This document shows positions 8,402 through 17,172 of a DNA stretch of 64,000 nt, one piece after another (within the stretch, counting starts at the first letter, position 1; every line of letters starts with the position of its first letter). The stretch lies in the NCBI GenBank assembly GCA_036323355.1, contig AP028876.1:310001-374000 (forward strand), read 5' to 3'. The notes beneath the pieces are model-generated. The model did not search any database, was not told the origin of the DNA, and saw nothing but the letters and a program-made list of their open reading frames with translations. The stretch comes from Gottschalkiaceae bacterium SANA (GTDB lineage Bacteria; Bacillota; Clostridia; Tissierellales; GPF-1). The position numbers and the translations under genes are program-made.

Positions 8402-9376
8402 TTAAGCGGCTACTTTCTTTGTATTTACCTTGGTGTTTTCCAGTTTTTTTAGATTTCTCTTATGAACCCATCCGGTGATTAAGGGAGCTAAAAATGCGGT
8501 GAGGATAACAGACGCTGCGATTTGAGAAGTCGCAATGGGGGCAATGGCTGCAAAAGCAGGATCAACAGCAGCCAATGCCGCGGGATTGGCGACACCACTT
8601 GCTGCGTTGGAAGAGATTGCAGCACCAGCAACACCAGTACCTCCGGTAATCTTATCCATCATAATGGTGATTGCTCCAATAACCACAGATGAAATAACTC
8701 CCAATAAGATTCCTTGAACGCCGCCCTGGAATAATTGAGTGAAACTCATGTTTGCACCTAAAGCGAATCCGACAACGATAATGCATCCTGGATAGCATAC
8801 AGATAAAATTTCTTTTAAGTATGAGAATGCAGCACCCAAGACGATCCCCAAAACAAGTGGTAAAATACATCCAATAATGGACCAGATTGAAATGGATGCC
8901 AAACCAGCAGATGAAAGGGCAATCATTGTAACGATTGGTCCAACAGACAAAATGGTAATGCCAACGGCTCCTTTTTCAGCATCGGTACCATATTCTGCTG
9001 TGATGCCAGAGTATAGTGCGTTATTCGCTACTGAAACACCACCGATGATGGCAAGAGAAGACAATCCAAAGAAATTATCCTTAAACACGAAGGCAACTAG
9101 CAAGCCAAGTCCTACGGAAGCCAATACCTTTGTCGCAATGACAATGCCGCCTCTTTTGATAGCTTGAGGTGTTGAACGAATATCCAAACTAGCACCTAAG
9201 AAGAACAAGAAGATGCCCACGAGTGCCGCAGTGCCGCCTTTTATTGCTGTTAAGAATCCGCCCATATTTAGAAATTGAGGGATAAAGGAATTTAATATCA
9301 CACCGATAACCATGGGGTAGATAATTAAATCGCCAGGAATTCGAGGAATTTTAAAACCTTTTTTTGTAGTCGTCAT
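8402..9376 (-). CDS. kdgT: 2-keto-3-deoxygluconate permease family (KdgT-like)
   Basis: Membrane H+ symporter for 2-keto-3-deoxygluconate or a related sugar acid, 324 residues, about ten hydrophobic segments. It begins with the family pattern IPRIPGDLIIYPM near the N-terminus and has FFLGASLDIR, GGVSVANNALY and an Ala/Gly-rich region near residues 245-285, all typical of KdgT. It is downstream of an SDR dehydrogenase gene (10 bases apart) in one reverse-strand unit, divergent from a PucR/CdaR-type regulator. The unit therefore looks like a small sugar-acid uptake and oxidation/reduction module, although neither KDG kinase nor aldolase is in the window. Confidence 0.85.
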   Translation of the reverse strand: MTTTKKGFKIPRIPGDLIIYPMVIGVILNSFIPQFLNMGGFLTAIKGGTAALVGIFLFFLGASLDIRSTPQAIKRGGIVIATKVLASVGLGLLVAFVFKDNFFGLSSLAIIGGVSVANNALYSGITAEYGTDAEKGAVGITILSVGPIVTMIALSSAGLASISIWSIIGCILPLVLGIVLGAAFSYLKEILSVCYPGCIIVVGFALGANMSFTQLFQGGVQGILLGVISSVVIGAITIMMDKITGGTGVAGAAISSNAASGVANPAALAAVDPAFAAIAPIATSQIAASVILTAFLAPLITGWVHKRNLKKLENTKVNTKKVAA

Positions 9377-9386
9377 AATTTTTCTC

Positions 9387-10136
9387 CTAATCTAGAACAA
9401 TCCCACCGTCGCAGTCGCCAATTTCACCATTGACGAAACTTGCTGCATCGCTTGCAAAGAATAAAATCATTTGAGCGATTTCATAAGGCTCCGCCGCTCT
9501 TCGAAGAGGAATCATATTAATAATCAAATCATTTTTTTCTTTATCTTCTGCCAATGATTGGGTCATAGCAGTATGAGTGAAAGACGGGCATACTGCATTA
9601 CAACTAATTCCGTATTTTCCACCTTCTTTTGCGATGGCTTTCGTTAGCCCATTCACCCCAGCTTTACTTGATGCATAAGCGGCAGTACCCAACAATCCAC
9701 CACCGATCTTTCCTGCAACGGACGATACGTTGACGATTCTTCCCCCGCCATTTTTCATGAAGTAGGGATAGATTTCGCTACACGTACTATAAGTTCCTGT
9801 TAAATTGATTCTAATCGTTCTCTCCCATTCCTCATCCGATATATCTTCGAATTTTGCTTTAGAGATGATGCCACCTACATTGATCAGTCCGTCAATTTTA
9901 TCATGTTCAGCACAAACGGTATTTATGACTTCTCTGCAGTTTTTGCAGTCACCAAGATCAATCTTATAGAATGTTGCATGACCATTAAACTCTTTAGCGG
10001 TTGCTTCTCCCTTTTCACTGTTCAGATCTAGGATGACAACATCGCCGCCACCTTCAACGATTCCCTTTGCAGTTTCTTTCCCAATTCCCTGTGCTGCGCC
10101 TGTAACAATAATTGTTTTCTCTTTAAAATTAAACAT
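9387..10136 (-). CDS. Short-chain dehydrogenase/reductase (SDR)
   Basis: NAD(P)-dependent oxidoreductase of 249 residues with the classical SDR layout. The nucleotide site is TGAAQGIG near the N-terminus, followed by NVGG where most have NAG, the catalytic Ser in NVSSVAGKIGG and Tyr/Lys in YASSKAG. Asp-Leu after the second strand (VVILDLN) favours NAD(H). It is cotranscribed with the KdgT-like permease, so its substrate is probably a sugar acid such as a ketogluconate rather than an acyl-ACP. Start ATG 10136 has only a weak GAGCGAG upstream. Confidence 0.85.
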   Translation of the reverse strand: MFNFKEKTIIVTGAAQGIGKETAKGIVEGGGDVVILDLNSEKGEATAKEFNGHATFYKIDLGDCKNCREVINTVCAEHDKIDGLINVGGIISKAKFEDISDEEWERTIRINLTGTYSTCSEIYPYFMKNGGGRIVNVSSVAGKIGGGLLGTAAYASSKAGVNGLTKAIAKEGGKYGISCNAVCPSFTHTAMTQSLAEDKEKNDLIINMIPLRRAAEPYEIAQMILFFASDAASFVNGEIGDCDGGIVLD

Positions 10137-10205
10137 AGTTTATATCTCGCTCTCTTATAATCAAAATGAATTAACACTCCTGCAGGGATAGTTAAAAAAT
10201 AAACA

Positions 10206-10223
10206 ATTTGCTCACAAGCAAAT
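10206..10223. promoter_or_regulatory. Inverted repeat in the divergent SDR / PucR-type promoter region
   Basis: ATTTGCT-CACA-AGCAAAT, a perfect 7-bp inverted repeat 8 bases upstream of the -35 of the regulator gene and within the upstream region of the SDR-kdgT unit. It is a candidate binding site for the divergently encoded regulator. Confidence 0.5.
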
Positions 10224-10230
10224 GATACCA

Positions 10231-10259
10231 TTTACTCGGTTGTAGGCAAATGGTATAAT
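10231..10259 (+). promoter_or_regulatory. Promoter of the PucR/CdaR-type regulator gene
   Basis: TTTACT at 10231-10236, 17-base spacer, TATAAT at 10254-10259. The -10 lies 48 bases before the chosen start codon. Confidence 0.7.
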
Positions 10260-10307
10260 GGCCTGAAAGTATAGAAGGTTTTTGTGCTGAGCGCACAAGG
10301 GGGAGTT

Positions 10308-11510
10308 ATGAACAAAGAAATAATAATTGATGCGGTTTTACAAGGCGAACCACTGGATCAATTGGTTGATATGGTGGGGCTGCTACTGGATAATCCGATT
10401 GTTATCATCGGACAGTCTTTTGAAATTGTTTCCTATACTCGGAATTTTGAGGTTGAGAATGAACTGTGGTTAAACGCGGTAAAGCGAGGATTTATCACAC
10501 TAGAATTTGGCGCTACACTCAACAATTGGGATCAGTTCGTTGCTGAGGGGCAGGCGTATATTGATTTCTCGAAAATTGATAATCAAAATAAGCGGAGATT
10601 CTATCAAATCACCTATCAGGATTGTGTGATCGGTTATCTAAATGTACTGGAGTGCAATCATCAATTAGATAAGAATAAGGCGGAGGATTATGAGTTTGCT
10701 TGTAAGGTGATTGCCAAGGAATTATTTTTACAAAAGGAGCGATATCATCCTGATTCAAATGTTCAGGATGAAGATATTCTATTGGATTTGTATTATGAGC
10801 GATTTAAGTCAAAAGAGCATCTTTTTCATCGTGCTTCACATTTAGATATCTATCATTTTGGTATTTATCAAGTGATCACGTCGGATATTAGCGAACTGAT
10901 CTCCTATAATGTTGAAACGGACAATCTGAAGAATGAGTTAAAAGGGTTACTCGGAGATTCAGTGATTATTATTGTGGGACATATTTTAGCGATTCTATTG
11001 TGCGGGAGAACGTTTAAAAGCGATATTCAAATCAATAAATTTTTAATTCAAAGCAAACTTGAATTCAATGTTTCAAATGTTTTTACGGAACTGTATGATT
11101 TTAAAATCTATTTTTCAAAAGCCCGAGAAGCAAGAACTTTGAAAAAGTATCTGACAAACAAATCGAGAATTGTTTTTTACAATGATATCAAGCTCTATGA
11201 GACATTGTCGCTTGCGCTCGATAAAGTCGATTATTTAGATTTGGTGGATAGTAGGATTATAAAAATACAGTTGTTTGATTTAGTGAATGGGACAAGTTAT
11301 TTGGAAACAATCAGATCCTATTTGGAAAATGAAAAGTCTGTTCAAGCGGTAGCGGAAAGTCTTTATATCCATCGCAACACGGTGAATTATCGGATAAAAA
11401 AAATAAAAGAGTTATTCAATATTAACTTTGATAATTATGATCAACTGGTGCAATTGTATATTTCCACGAAACTTTTGATGATCAATGAGTCAAAAAAGAA
11501 TAAGGACTAG
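10308..11510 (+). CDS. PucR/CdaR-type transcriptional regulator
   Basis: About 400 residues. The C-terminal 60 residues carry the HTH_30 motif of this family (AVAESLYIHRNTVNYRIKKI). The middle is the GGDEF-like/RsbU-type region of PucR proteins (DIYHFGIYQVI, VGHILAILLCG), and the N-terminus resembles a sensory region. These proteins are usually activators of purine, sugar-diacid or amino-acid catabolism. ATG 10308 with AAGGGGG at 10297-10303 is preferred over GTG 10284. Divergent to the SDR-kdgT unit and upstream of a convergent BASS transporter gene, it most likely controls the sugar-acid genes. The effector is unknown. Confidence 0.8.
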   Translation: MNKEIIIDAVLQGEPLDQLVDMVGLLLDNPIVIIGQSFEIVSYTRNFEVENELWLNAVKRGFITLEFGATLNNWDQFVAEGQAYIDFSKIDNQNKRRFYQITYQDCVIGYLNVLECNHQLDKNKAEDYEFACKVIAKELFLQKERYHPDSNVQDEDILLDLYYERFKSKEHLFHRASHLDIYHFGIYQVITSDISELISYNVETDNLKNELKGLLGDSVIIIVGHILAILLCGRTFKSDIQINKFLIQSKLEFNVSNVFTELYDFKIYFSKAREARTLKKYLTNKSRIVFYNDIKLYETLSLALDKVDYLDLVDSRIIKIQLFDLVNGTSYLETIRSYLENEKSVQAVAESLYIHRNTVNYRIKKIKELFNINFDNYDQLVQLYISTKLLMINESKKNKD

Positions 11511-11524
11511 TCCTTATTCTTTTT
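11493..11524. terminator. Bidirectional terminator, perfect 32-base palindrome
   Basis: Two perfectly complementary 16-base arms centred between 11508 and 11509, with T runs on both strands. The stop codon of the regulator gene is inside it. The convergent BASS gene ends about 90 bases further on. Confidence 0.85.
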
Positions 11525-11613
11525 GTTTGTCCTATGGAATTGTTCAGAGCCATTAAGTCCATTGGTAATTTTAAAGCGGGATCCTTCGTTGAATGTGAGT
11601 CAATCAGTGACGA

Positions 11614-12603
11614 CTATGCTTGATTTGAACGCGACTTCATTTTGCACATCCTTGAAGTTTGGCGCTTGTCGAGTTGAATATATAAACCGGCAAGCAAAGT
11701 TCCAGAGATTGAGTGCCACACGCAGCTTACAGCCGCCGCAACAGCTGCCATTGGATATGCGGCAAAGTGGGCTGAAGCTAAGTTTGTTGCTAATCCAGCA
11801 TTTTGCATACCCACTTCAATTGAAATGGTTCTCCTCTTGGGCATTGACATGTTAAAGAGTTTTCCCACACTATATCCGGCTAGATAACCCAAAGTATTGT
11901 GACAGAAAATTGCAATGAAAATTATCAAACCTGATTGGAAAAAGGAAGTTCCTACAGCTGCGATGACACCGCCAACGATTAGTGCCAAACCAATGACGGA
12001 AACGCCAGGCATGACTTGTCGAAGATCGGAAAACCAGTCTTTTTCACCAAAAAAGTAGTTGAATCCAAAGCCTAATAGAATCGGTAAAATCGTGACTTGA
12101 ACAATTGAAACAAACATGCCAAGTCCATCGATATTAACGCTTTGCCCTGCCAATTTCAACATCAAGAGAGGGGTTAAAACAGGAGAAATCAGTGTTGAAA
12201 CGGTGGTCATACCGACAGAAAAGGCAACATCTCCTTTGCATAAGAAGGACATGATGTTTGATGATACGCCACCAGGACAACAGCCGACTAGGATTAAGCC
12301 GATTGCAATTTCAGTTGGCAAATGAAGCAATTTTGTAATCGAGAATGCGAGTATGGGCATGATGGTGTATTGAGCCAATGAACCAATTAAAATATCCAGT
12401 GGTCTTTGTGCCAAAATTGAAAAATCCTTTGTGGACAAGGTCATTCCCATTGTTAACATGATTAGTCCTAAAATTAATGTTTGTGTATTCCCTTTTACCC
12501 AGGAAAAAGTCGATGGTAATACAAAGGCTAATATGGCAATTAATATTACGAATAGTGAAGTTTGATCCGATAAAAATTTACTGAGTTTTTTTAAGCTATT
12601 CAT
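11614..12603 (-). CDS. Bile acid:sodium symporter (BASS) family transporter
   Basis: Membrane transporter of 329 residues with about ten helices. Family marks are LTMGMTL near residue 50, GCCPGGVSSN in the first crossover region and SIEVGMQNAGLA in the second (Na+ and substrate binding). Bacterial BASS proteins move organic anions such as pantoate, keto acids or bile acids with Na+. Ribosome binding site AAAAGGAGAG and promoter are visible upstream on the reverse strand. Near the sugar-acid module it could move a keto acid, but no direct link is visible. Confidence 0.85.
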   Translation of the reverse strand: MNSLKKLSKFLSDQTSLFVILIAILAFVLPSTFSWVKGNTQTLILGLIMLTMGMTLSTKDFSILAQRPLDILIGSLAQYTIMPILAFSITKLLHLPTEIAIGLILVGCCPGGVSSNIMSFLCKGDVAFSVGMTTVSTLISPVLTPLLMLKLAGQSVNIDGLGMFVSIVQVTILPILLGFGFNYFFGEKDWFSDLRQVMPGVSVIGLALIVGGVIAAVGTSFFQSGLIIFIAIFCHNTLGYLAGYSVGKLFNMSMPKRRTISIEVGMQNAGLATNLASAHFAAYPMAAVAAAVSCVWHSISGTLLAGLYIQLDKRQTSRMCKMKSRSNQA

Positions 12604-12626
12604 ATAAATCTCTCCTTTTGTGGAAG

Positions 12627-12655
12627 AGTATAGACTTAAATTAAATTTTTAACAA
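12627..12655 (-). promoter_or_regulatory. Promoter of the BASS transporter gene
   Basis: On the reverse strand TTGTTA (12655-12650), 17-base spacer, TATACT (12632-12627), followed by AAAAGGAGAG and the start codon. Confidence 0.65.
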
Positions 12656-13133
12656 GCCCTATTTTGAAAGGAAGTGGGATTGTATAGATCATACGACACT
12701 CACATTATGTTTATCTAATTGGAAAATTACCCAACATAAGTATCTTGTTTTTTGAATAAAATTTAATAAAAGAGGAAAATATTGAGCTGGAAGATTAATG
12801 GAATTTGGAACAATAAAATTTTGGTTTTTAACTTGAAGAATCAAAATTTTATGGAATGCTACTAATTTCAGACTAAAAATTTATGGTAAGAGGGATCAAA
12901 ATATCCTCGTGAAAAGAGCGAAATCGAGCAATGAAATAAACGTTTTCCTCAAGGGCGGAAAAGAGAAATTTTTGAAGCGTTTTGCCAGCAAAAACAGGTT
13001 CGAATAGAAGGGAAATAAGGTGGAGAAAAAAGTACTTAAACAGTAAAAAATTGGAACATTTAATGCAATGAATCGTCATAATGAATAGAGGTAGTAATTC
13101 TTAACGAATTGACGAGGAAGTAAGGAGAAGATT
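12656..13133. other. AT-rich intergenic region without a convincing gene
   Basis: About 480 bases between the divergent BASS and serpin genes. A 68-codon reverse frame (12873-13079) has no ribosome binding site or recognisable domain. The only clear structure is the hairpin at 12813-12852. AAGGAGAA precedes the serpin start. Confidence 0.5.
12813..12852. repeat. Long AT-rich hairpin in the intergenic region
   Basis: Arms ATAAAATTTTG (12813-12823) and CAAAATTTTAT (12842-12852) are perfect complements. Pairing continues inward with A-T and two G-T pairs to a 17-bp stem (12813-12829 with 12836-12852) and a 6-base loop. There is no following T run, so it is not a standard terminator. Confidence 0.55.
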
Positions 13134-14441
13134 ATGAAAAAAATGAGTGTAGTTTTATTTGTACTTGTGGTACTTTTATGGTTGACGGGGTGTACGCAGA
13201 CGGAGAGGGTACCTGTTGAAAAGGTGGATTTTAAAAATGTTACAGTGGGAACACCGGTGTATCCGGAGGGGGTTGGGGTCGAAGATTTTGATGGAAAGCA
13301 AGCAATCTGGGATACTAATATCGTTGAAGATGAGTTTTATGAGGCCTTGGATCAATTTGCTTATAAGACCGCAGCACAGGTTCTATCGGAGTCGGATGAA
13401 AATCAATTGTACAGTCCAATCAGTTTGTATCTTGCGACAGCATTAGCGACGGTGGGCGCAGAGGGAGAAACACAGAAAGAGTTACTTGATTTATTGGGCG
13501 TTGATGATTCTGAAGTTCTGGCTAGGCAGTGCGGGAACTTTTATCGATTACTTTACACAGACAACGAAATCGCACAATTAAAAATAGCGAACTCCTTGTG
13601 GTTAGATAAGAAAACCAGTGATGGAGACATACAGTTCAATGATACGTATTTGAATGTTGCAAAGAATGATTTTTACGCTTCTGTTTATGATGTTGATTTT
13701 TCGAATCCAGACACAGGTCTTCTGATGGGACAATGGATTGCTGAACAAACGAATGGAACTTTGTCCTATAAATTTGAACCAAATGAAGCACAGATTATGA
13801 GCATCCTAAATACGATTTATTTTTATGATGAATGGACAGACGGTTTCAACACTGAAAAAACAGAGGAAGATCAATTTCATTTGGCAAATGGTGATACGGT
13901 TAATTGTGATTTTATGAATGCGGACTTTGGGTCTCATGGATTTGAAAAGGGCGAGGGCTATATGCGTAGTTCATTGGGATTGAAAGAAGCGGGGAGGATG
14001 ACTTTTATCCTTCCCGATCAAGACGTCTCGATTCAAGATCTTCTTGCTACACCCGAGCGGATTCAATCGATTTTCACAGAAGGCGACCATCAAACCGGCC
14101 AAGTGATCTGGCAGATTCCAAAATTCACCTACGGTTCCAGTATGGATTTAGTTGAAACAATGAAAGTTTTGGGGGTAAATTGCGCTTTTGAAGCGGATGC
14201 AGACTTTTCGAAGATGGTTGAGGGATCGGCGTTTATCTCGGGTATTCAGCAAAACACCCATATCGGCATTGATGAAAACGGTGTTGAGGCATCGGCCTAT
14301 ACAGAAATCACTTATTGCGGTGCTTGTCCGCCGGAAGGAAAAGTGGAAATGATTCTAGATCGACCCTTTATCTTTGCTATCAAGTCTCAATATGGGGATC
14401 TGTTGTTTATAGGTGTGTGTATGAATCCGAGTCAAGTATAG
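13134..14441 (+). CDS. Lipoprotein serpin (serine protease inhibitor)
   Basis: Secreted, membrane-anchored protease inhibitor of 435 residues. The signal peptide ends in a lipobox LTGC (Cys22). The serpin fold follows from about residue 75 (LYSPISLYLATALATVGA) with NSLWLD, NTIYFYDEWTDGF and the C-terminal DRPFIFAI and DLLFIGVCMNP. The reactive-centre hinge is GVEASAYT (383-390), close to the inhibitory consensus. Counting from the hinge puts P1-P1' near Ala397-Cys398, in a segment with two cysteines, which would suggest an elastase- or subtilisin-like target. That assignment is inference. It is flanked by its own ribosome binding site and terminator. Confidence 0.9.
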   Translation: MKKMSVVLFVLVVLLWLTGCTQTERVPVEKVDFKNVTVGTPVYPEGVGVEDFDGKQAIWDTNIVEDEFYEALDQFAYKTAAQVLSESDENQLYSPISLYLATALATVGAEGETQKELLDLLGVDDSEVLARQCGNFYRLLYTDNEIAQLKIANSLWLDKKTSDGDIQFNDTYLNVAKNDFYASVYDVDFSNPDTGLLMGQWIAEQTNGTLSYKFEPNEAQIMSILNTIYFYDEWTDGFNTEKTEEDQFHLANGDTVNCDFMNADFGSHGFEKGEGYMRSSLGLKEAGRMTFILPDQDVSIQDLLATPERIQSIFTEGDHQTGQVIWQIPKFTYGSSMDLVETMKVLGVNCAFEADADFSKMVEGSAFISGIQQNTHIGIDENGVEASAYTEITYCGACPPEGKVEMILDRPFIFAIKSQYGDLLFIGVCMNPSQV

Positions 14442-14448
14442 GAACATA

Positions 14449-14477
14449 AAAGCCGGATCGGGAGATCTGGCTTTTTT
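14449..14477 (+). terminator. Intrinsic terminator after the serpin gene
   Basis: Stem AAAGCCGGATC/GATCTGGCTTT with one G-T pair, loop GGGA and a T run. Confidence 0.85.
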
Positions 14478-14478
14478 A

Positions 14479-14514
14479 TGAATTTGAATTTGAATTTGAA
14501 TGAAATGATATAAT
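14479..14514 (+). promoter_or_regulatory. Hexamer repeat and promoter before a small membrane protein gene
   Basis: TGAATT is repeated (three full copies and most of a fourth, 14479-14501), directly followed by TATAAT at 14509-14514. The repeat supplies a -35-like TTGAAT at 14484-14489 with a 19-base spacer. Confidence 0.45.
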
Positions 14515-14577
14515 CATAAGAAGAAAGAAAAAGTGTATGTGAAATTGAAAAGGTCAAAATATAGGGAGAAAAGAAAA

Positions 14578-15024
14578 ATGAAAAAAGGAAAGCTTTTACT
14601 GTTTGCATTTTCACCTTTCTTGGTAGGGATTGCAATGAATGGCATGATGGTTAAGTGGAACTGGTATGGAGTATCCATGACCTTGATCAGCCTTATTTTT
14701 TCAGTATACTGGATATACGGCGGGTATCGTTCTTTCGAATGCAGCAAAACCAGACTGATATCCAATTTGCTGGGAAATGGATTCGCAATCGTTAGTATCG
14801 GGCTAATTCTACTTCAGTGGGGTTTATTGGGGCGATTCATGATGAATTTTATGGGTTCTGCGCCACAGATGTTTTTTCTTCCCACGGTTAGACTGGTGGC
14901 GATGCTCCGGCGTGTTCTATTCTTTCTACCAATGAATAGCACTTTCGGAATATTAAGTACGGCCTTTTTATTCATGTTATTGTTATATAATATTGGATAT
15001 ACGCTTCGGGTGAAAAAAGGATAA
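14578..15024 (+). CDS. Small membrane protein of unknown function
   Basis: About 148 residues with four hydrophobic segments and no recognised domain. The chosen start ATG 14578 follows AGGGAG by 9 bases; an upstream in-frame GTG (14533) would add a very basic 15-residue extension. It is 13 bases upstream of a DUF975 membrane protein gene and probably cotranscribed, which suggests a shared membrane-related job. Confidence 0.6.
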   Translation: MKKGKLLLFAFSPFLVGIAMNGMMVKWNWYGVSMTLISLIFSVYWIYGGYRSFECSKTRLISNLLGNGFAIVSIGLILLQWGLLGRFMMNFMGSAPQMFFLPTVRLVAMLRRVLFFLPMNSTFGILSTAFLFMLLLYNIGYTLRVKKG

Positions 15025-15037
15025 AGGAGGATCAGTT

Positions 15038-15775
15038 ATGTGGTCAAGAGTCGAACTGAAAACCAGAGCGAAAGAGGTACTAAGGAAGTATTATTGGAAG
15101 ATGTTTGCAGTCAGTATGATCCTTTTATTTGTCGGTGGGCGTGATGGCGGCGGTGGTAGCAACAATAATCAAAATCAACAAGATGCTGTAAAATTACTAC
15201 CGGAAGAGATTGCCTATTGGATCTTAAAATATATGTTGATTATCGGATCAATCTTCTTTATTCTATGGGCATTGCGAGTTTTTATTGGTTATGCATTAGA
15301 AATTGGGTGTCGTAAGTTTTATGTTCGTACGGCGGAAGATGATTGTGATATGGGATATATCGGGCATTATTTCAAAGATGGTCGCTATTCAGGGGTTGTT
15401 GGAACCATGTTTTTGAGAAGTATTTATTTGATTTTGTGGACTTTGCTTTTTATTATTCCAGGTATTATTAAATCTTATGCGTATCGCATGGTGCCCTATA
15501 TCTTGGCGGATAATCCATCAATCGGAGCAAGTCGTGCCATTGAACTCAGCAATGAAATGACAAATGGTGAGAAATTGGACATGTTTGTATTAGATCTTTC
15601 CTTTATCGGTTGGTACCTGCTGGGGCTCTTGGCATTGGGAATTGGCGTTTTGTTTGTCATGCCCTATGAGGATGCAACCAAGGCAGAGTTGTACTTGCAT
15701 CTACGGGAAAGAGCGGTAGAGAGGGGTAGTGTATCCCTGGAAGAACTGAATCTTGTAGCAGTTTCTGAGTGGTAA
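15038..15775 (+). CDS. DUF975 family membrane protein
   Basis: 245 residues with about five membrane segments and the DUF975 pattern: N-terminal SRVELKTRAKEVLR, then IGYALEIGCRKFYV, GHYFKDGRYSG, IIPGIIKSYAYRMVPYILA and the C-terminal MPYEDATKAELYLHLR. Family function is unknown. A low-complexity external loop (about residues 31-48, rich in Gly, Asn and Gln) interrupts the first two helices. Good ribosome binding site AAAGGAGG. Confidence 0.8.
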   Translation: MWSRVELKTRAKEVLRKYYWKMFAVSMILLFVGGRDGGGGSNNNQNQQDAVKLLPEEIAYWILKYMLIIGSIFFILWALRVFIGYALEIGCRKFYVRTAEDDCDMGYIGHYFKDGRYSGVVGTMFLRSIYLILWTLLFIIPGIIKSYAYRMVPYILADNPSIGASRAIELSNEMTNGEKLDMFVLDLSFIGWYLLGLLALGIGVLFVMPYEDATKAELYLHLRERAVERGSVSLEELNLVAVSEW

Positions 15776-15823
15776 AAAATCAGCATGGAAGACTTGAAAA
15801 GGGATAGTTTCTAAGGAGTGTGG

Positions 15824-16582
15824 GTGAGGGAAATGCTAGAAAAAGGATTCAATCAATATATTCGATCCATTCGATGCGAGAAAAAGTCGAAGGAACAAGT
15901 AAATTATCCATTCAATTTAGAAGCGGTTCGTGCTTTGTCCGAGATTGAATTACATCCCAATGTGACTTTTTTAGTTGGAGAAAATGGAAGTGGAAAATCT
16001 ACCTTGTTGGAAGCTGTTGCAGTTGCCTATGGCTTTAATCCCGAGGGAGGAAGTAAGAATTTTAACTTTCATACCAAGGAAACCCACTCCAGATTGGCGG
16101 ATGATTTGAAGCTTTCAAAAGGTGTGATTCAACCTAAGGATGGTTTTTTTTTACGGGCTGAAAGCTTCTATAATGTCGCTTCGAATATCGATGACTTAGA
16201 TCAAGGTGGCGGTGGAATGCCGATCATAGCCTCTTATGGAGGCGTATCTCTTCATCAGCAATCCCATGGCGAGTCTTTTATGGCGCTTCTGCTACATCGT
16301 TTCGGTGGAAACGGGCTCTATATCCTAGATGAGCCGGAAGCCGCCTTGTCTCCAACCCGTCAGCTGGCATTATTGAGAAGAATTCACGAACTGGTTGAAG
16401 CCGACTCGCAGTTTATTATTGCGACTCACTCGCCAATTCTTATGAGTTACCCTCATGCAAAAATACTACTGGTGGAAGACGGATATCGTCAGGTATCGTA
16501 TGAAGAAACGGAACATGTGCAAGTAATGAAAGCTTTCATGGCATGTCCCGAGCGGACACTGCGATATATTTTAAACGAGTAG
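15824..16582 (+). CDS. AAA-type ATPase (ABC-like fold, single subunit)
   Basis: About 252 residues with Walker A GENGSGKST, a degenerate signature region (LHQQSHGESFM), Walker B LYILDEPEAALS and switch histidine in ATHSPIL. This is the arrangement of stand-alone ATPases related to RecF/SMC and ABC domains, not a transporter partner. The best start is GTG 15824, 5 bases after AAGGAG; ATG 15833 is an alternative. Proteins of this type are often annotated as generic AAA ATPases. The neighbouring DUF975 and TPR genes do not reveal its target. Confidence 0.75.
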   Translation: MREMLEKGFNQYIRSIRCEKKSKEQVNYPFNLEAVRALSEIELHPNVTFLVGENGSGKSTLLEAVAVAYGFNPEGGSKNFNFHTKETHSRLADDLKLSKGVIQPKDGFFLRAESFYNVASNIDDLDQGGGGMPIIASYGGVSLHQQSHGESFMALLLHRFGGNGLYILDEPEAALSPTRQLALLRRIHELVEADSQFIIATHSPILMSYPHAKILLVEDGYRQVSYEETEHVQVMKAFMACPERTLRYILNE

Positions 16583-16613
16583 AAGAATAAAACAAAGGAT
16601 TACTTAGGAGAAA

Positions 16614-17099
16614 ATGATGGAAGATATTCTCAACAAAGCAATTAAACTTAGAGAAATCGGGGAACTTGAGAAAGCCAATACAATTCTCGTTGAGTTGACT
16701 ACGAGATATCCGAATCACGCCGTTGTGAATTATCAATGCGCGTGGAGTTTTGATGTTCTTGGGTTAGAGAAAGAAGCGATTCCTTATTATGAGAAGGCAA
16801 TTGAATTAGGTTTGCCAGAAAAAGATTTAAAAGAAGCGTATTTGGGATTAGGCAGTACATATCGAACAATTGGTGAATATGACAAATCGAAAAAACTTCT
16901 TTTGGAAGGTATCGATCGATATGAGAATAATGGGTTAAAGGTTTTTTTATCGATGGCTCTTTATAACTTAGGTGAACATACAGAAGCCATGCGACTTTTA
17001 CTTTCGATTATTGCTGAAACATCAGCCGATGAAAGTGTAATCACATATAAAAAAGCAATTGAGTATTATTCGATTCGGTTGGATGAAGTGTGGGAATGA
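16614..17099 (+). CDS. Tetratricopeptide repeat protein
   Basis: 161 residues made of three to four TPR helix pairs, for example RYPNHAVVNYQCAWSFDVLG and EAIPYYEKAIELGL, then AYLGLGSTYRTIGEY. It matches the short TPR_5-like proteins of Firmicutes. It has no signal peptide and is probably a cytoplasmic protein-interaction module. ATG 16614 and 16617 are both possible after AGGAG. Confidence 0.75.
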   Translation: MMEDILNKAIKLREIGELEKANTILVELTTRYPNHAVVNYQCAWSFDVLGLEKEAIPYYEKAIELGLPEKDLKEAYLGLGSTYRTIGEYDKSKKLLLEGIDRYENNGLKVFLSMALYNLGEHTEAMRLLLSIIAETSADESVITYKKAIEYYSIRLDEVWE

Positions 17100-17172
17100 G
17101 GGAAAACTGGTTTATTTTGAACAGTACAGAAAAGTAAAATTGGAATGATGAAGGATAATAGGAGGAGTAGTC

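Noticed and set aside
12873-13079. 68-codon reverse frame
   Set aside because: No ribosome binding site or domain; AT-rich chance frame.
14479-14501. TGAATT repeats as a phase-variable promoter spacer
   Set aside because: The repeats end at a fixed distance from the -10, so copy-number change would not alter spacing to it.
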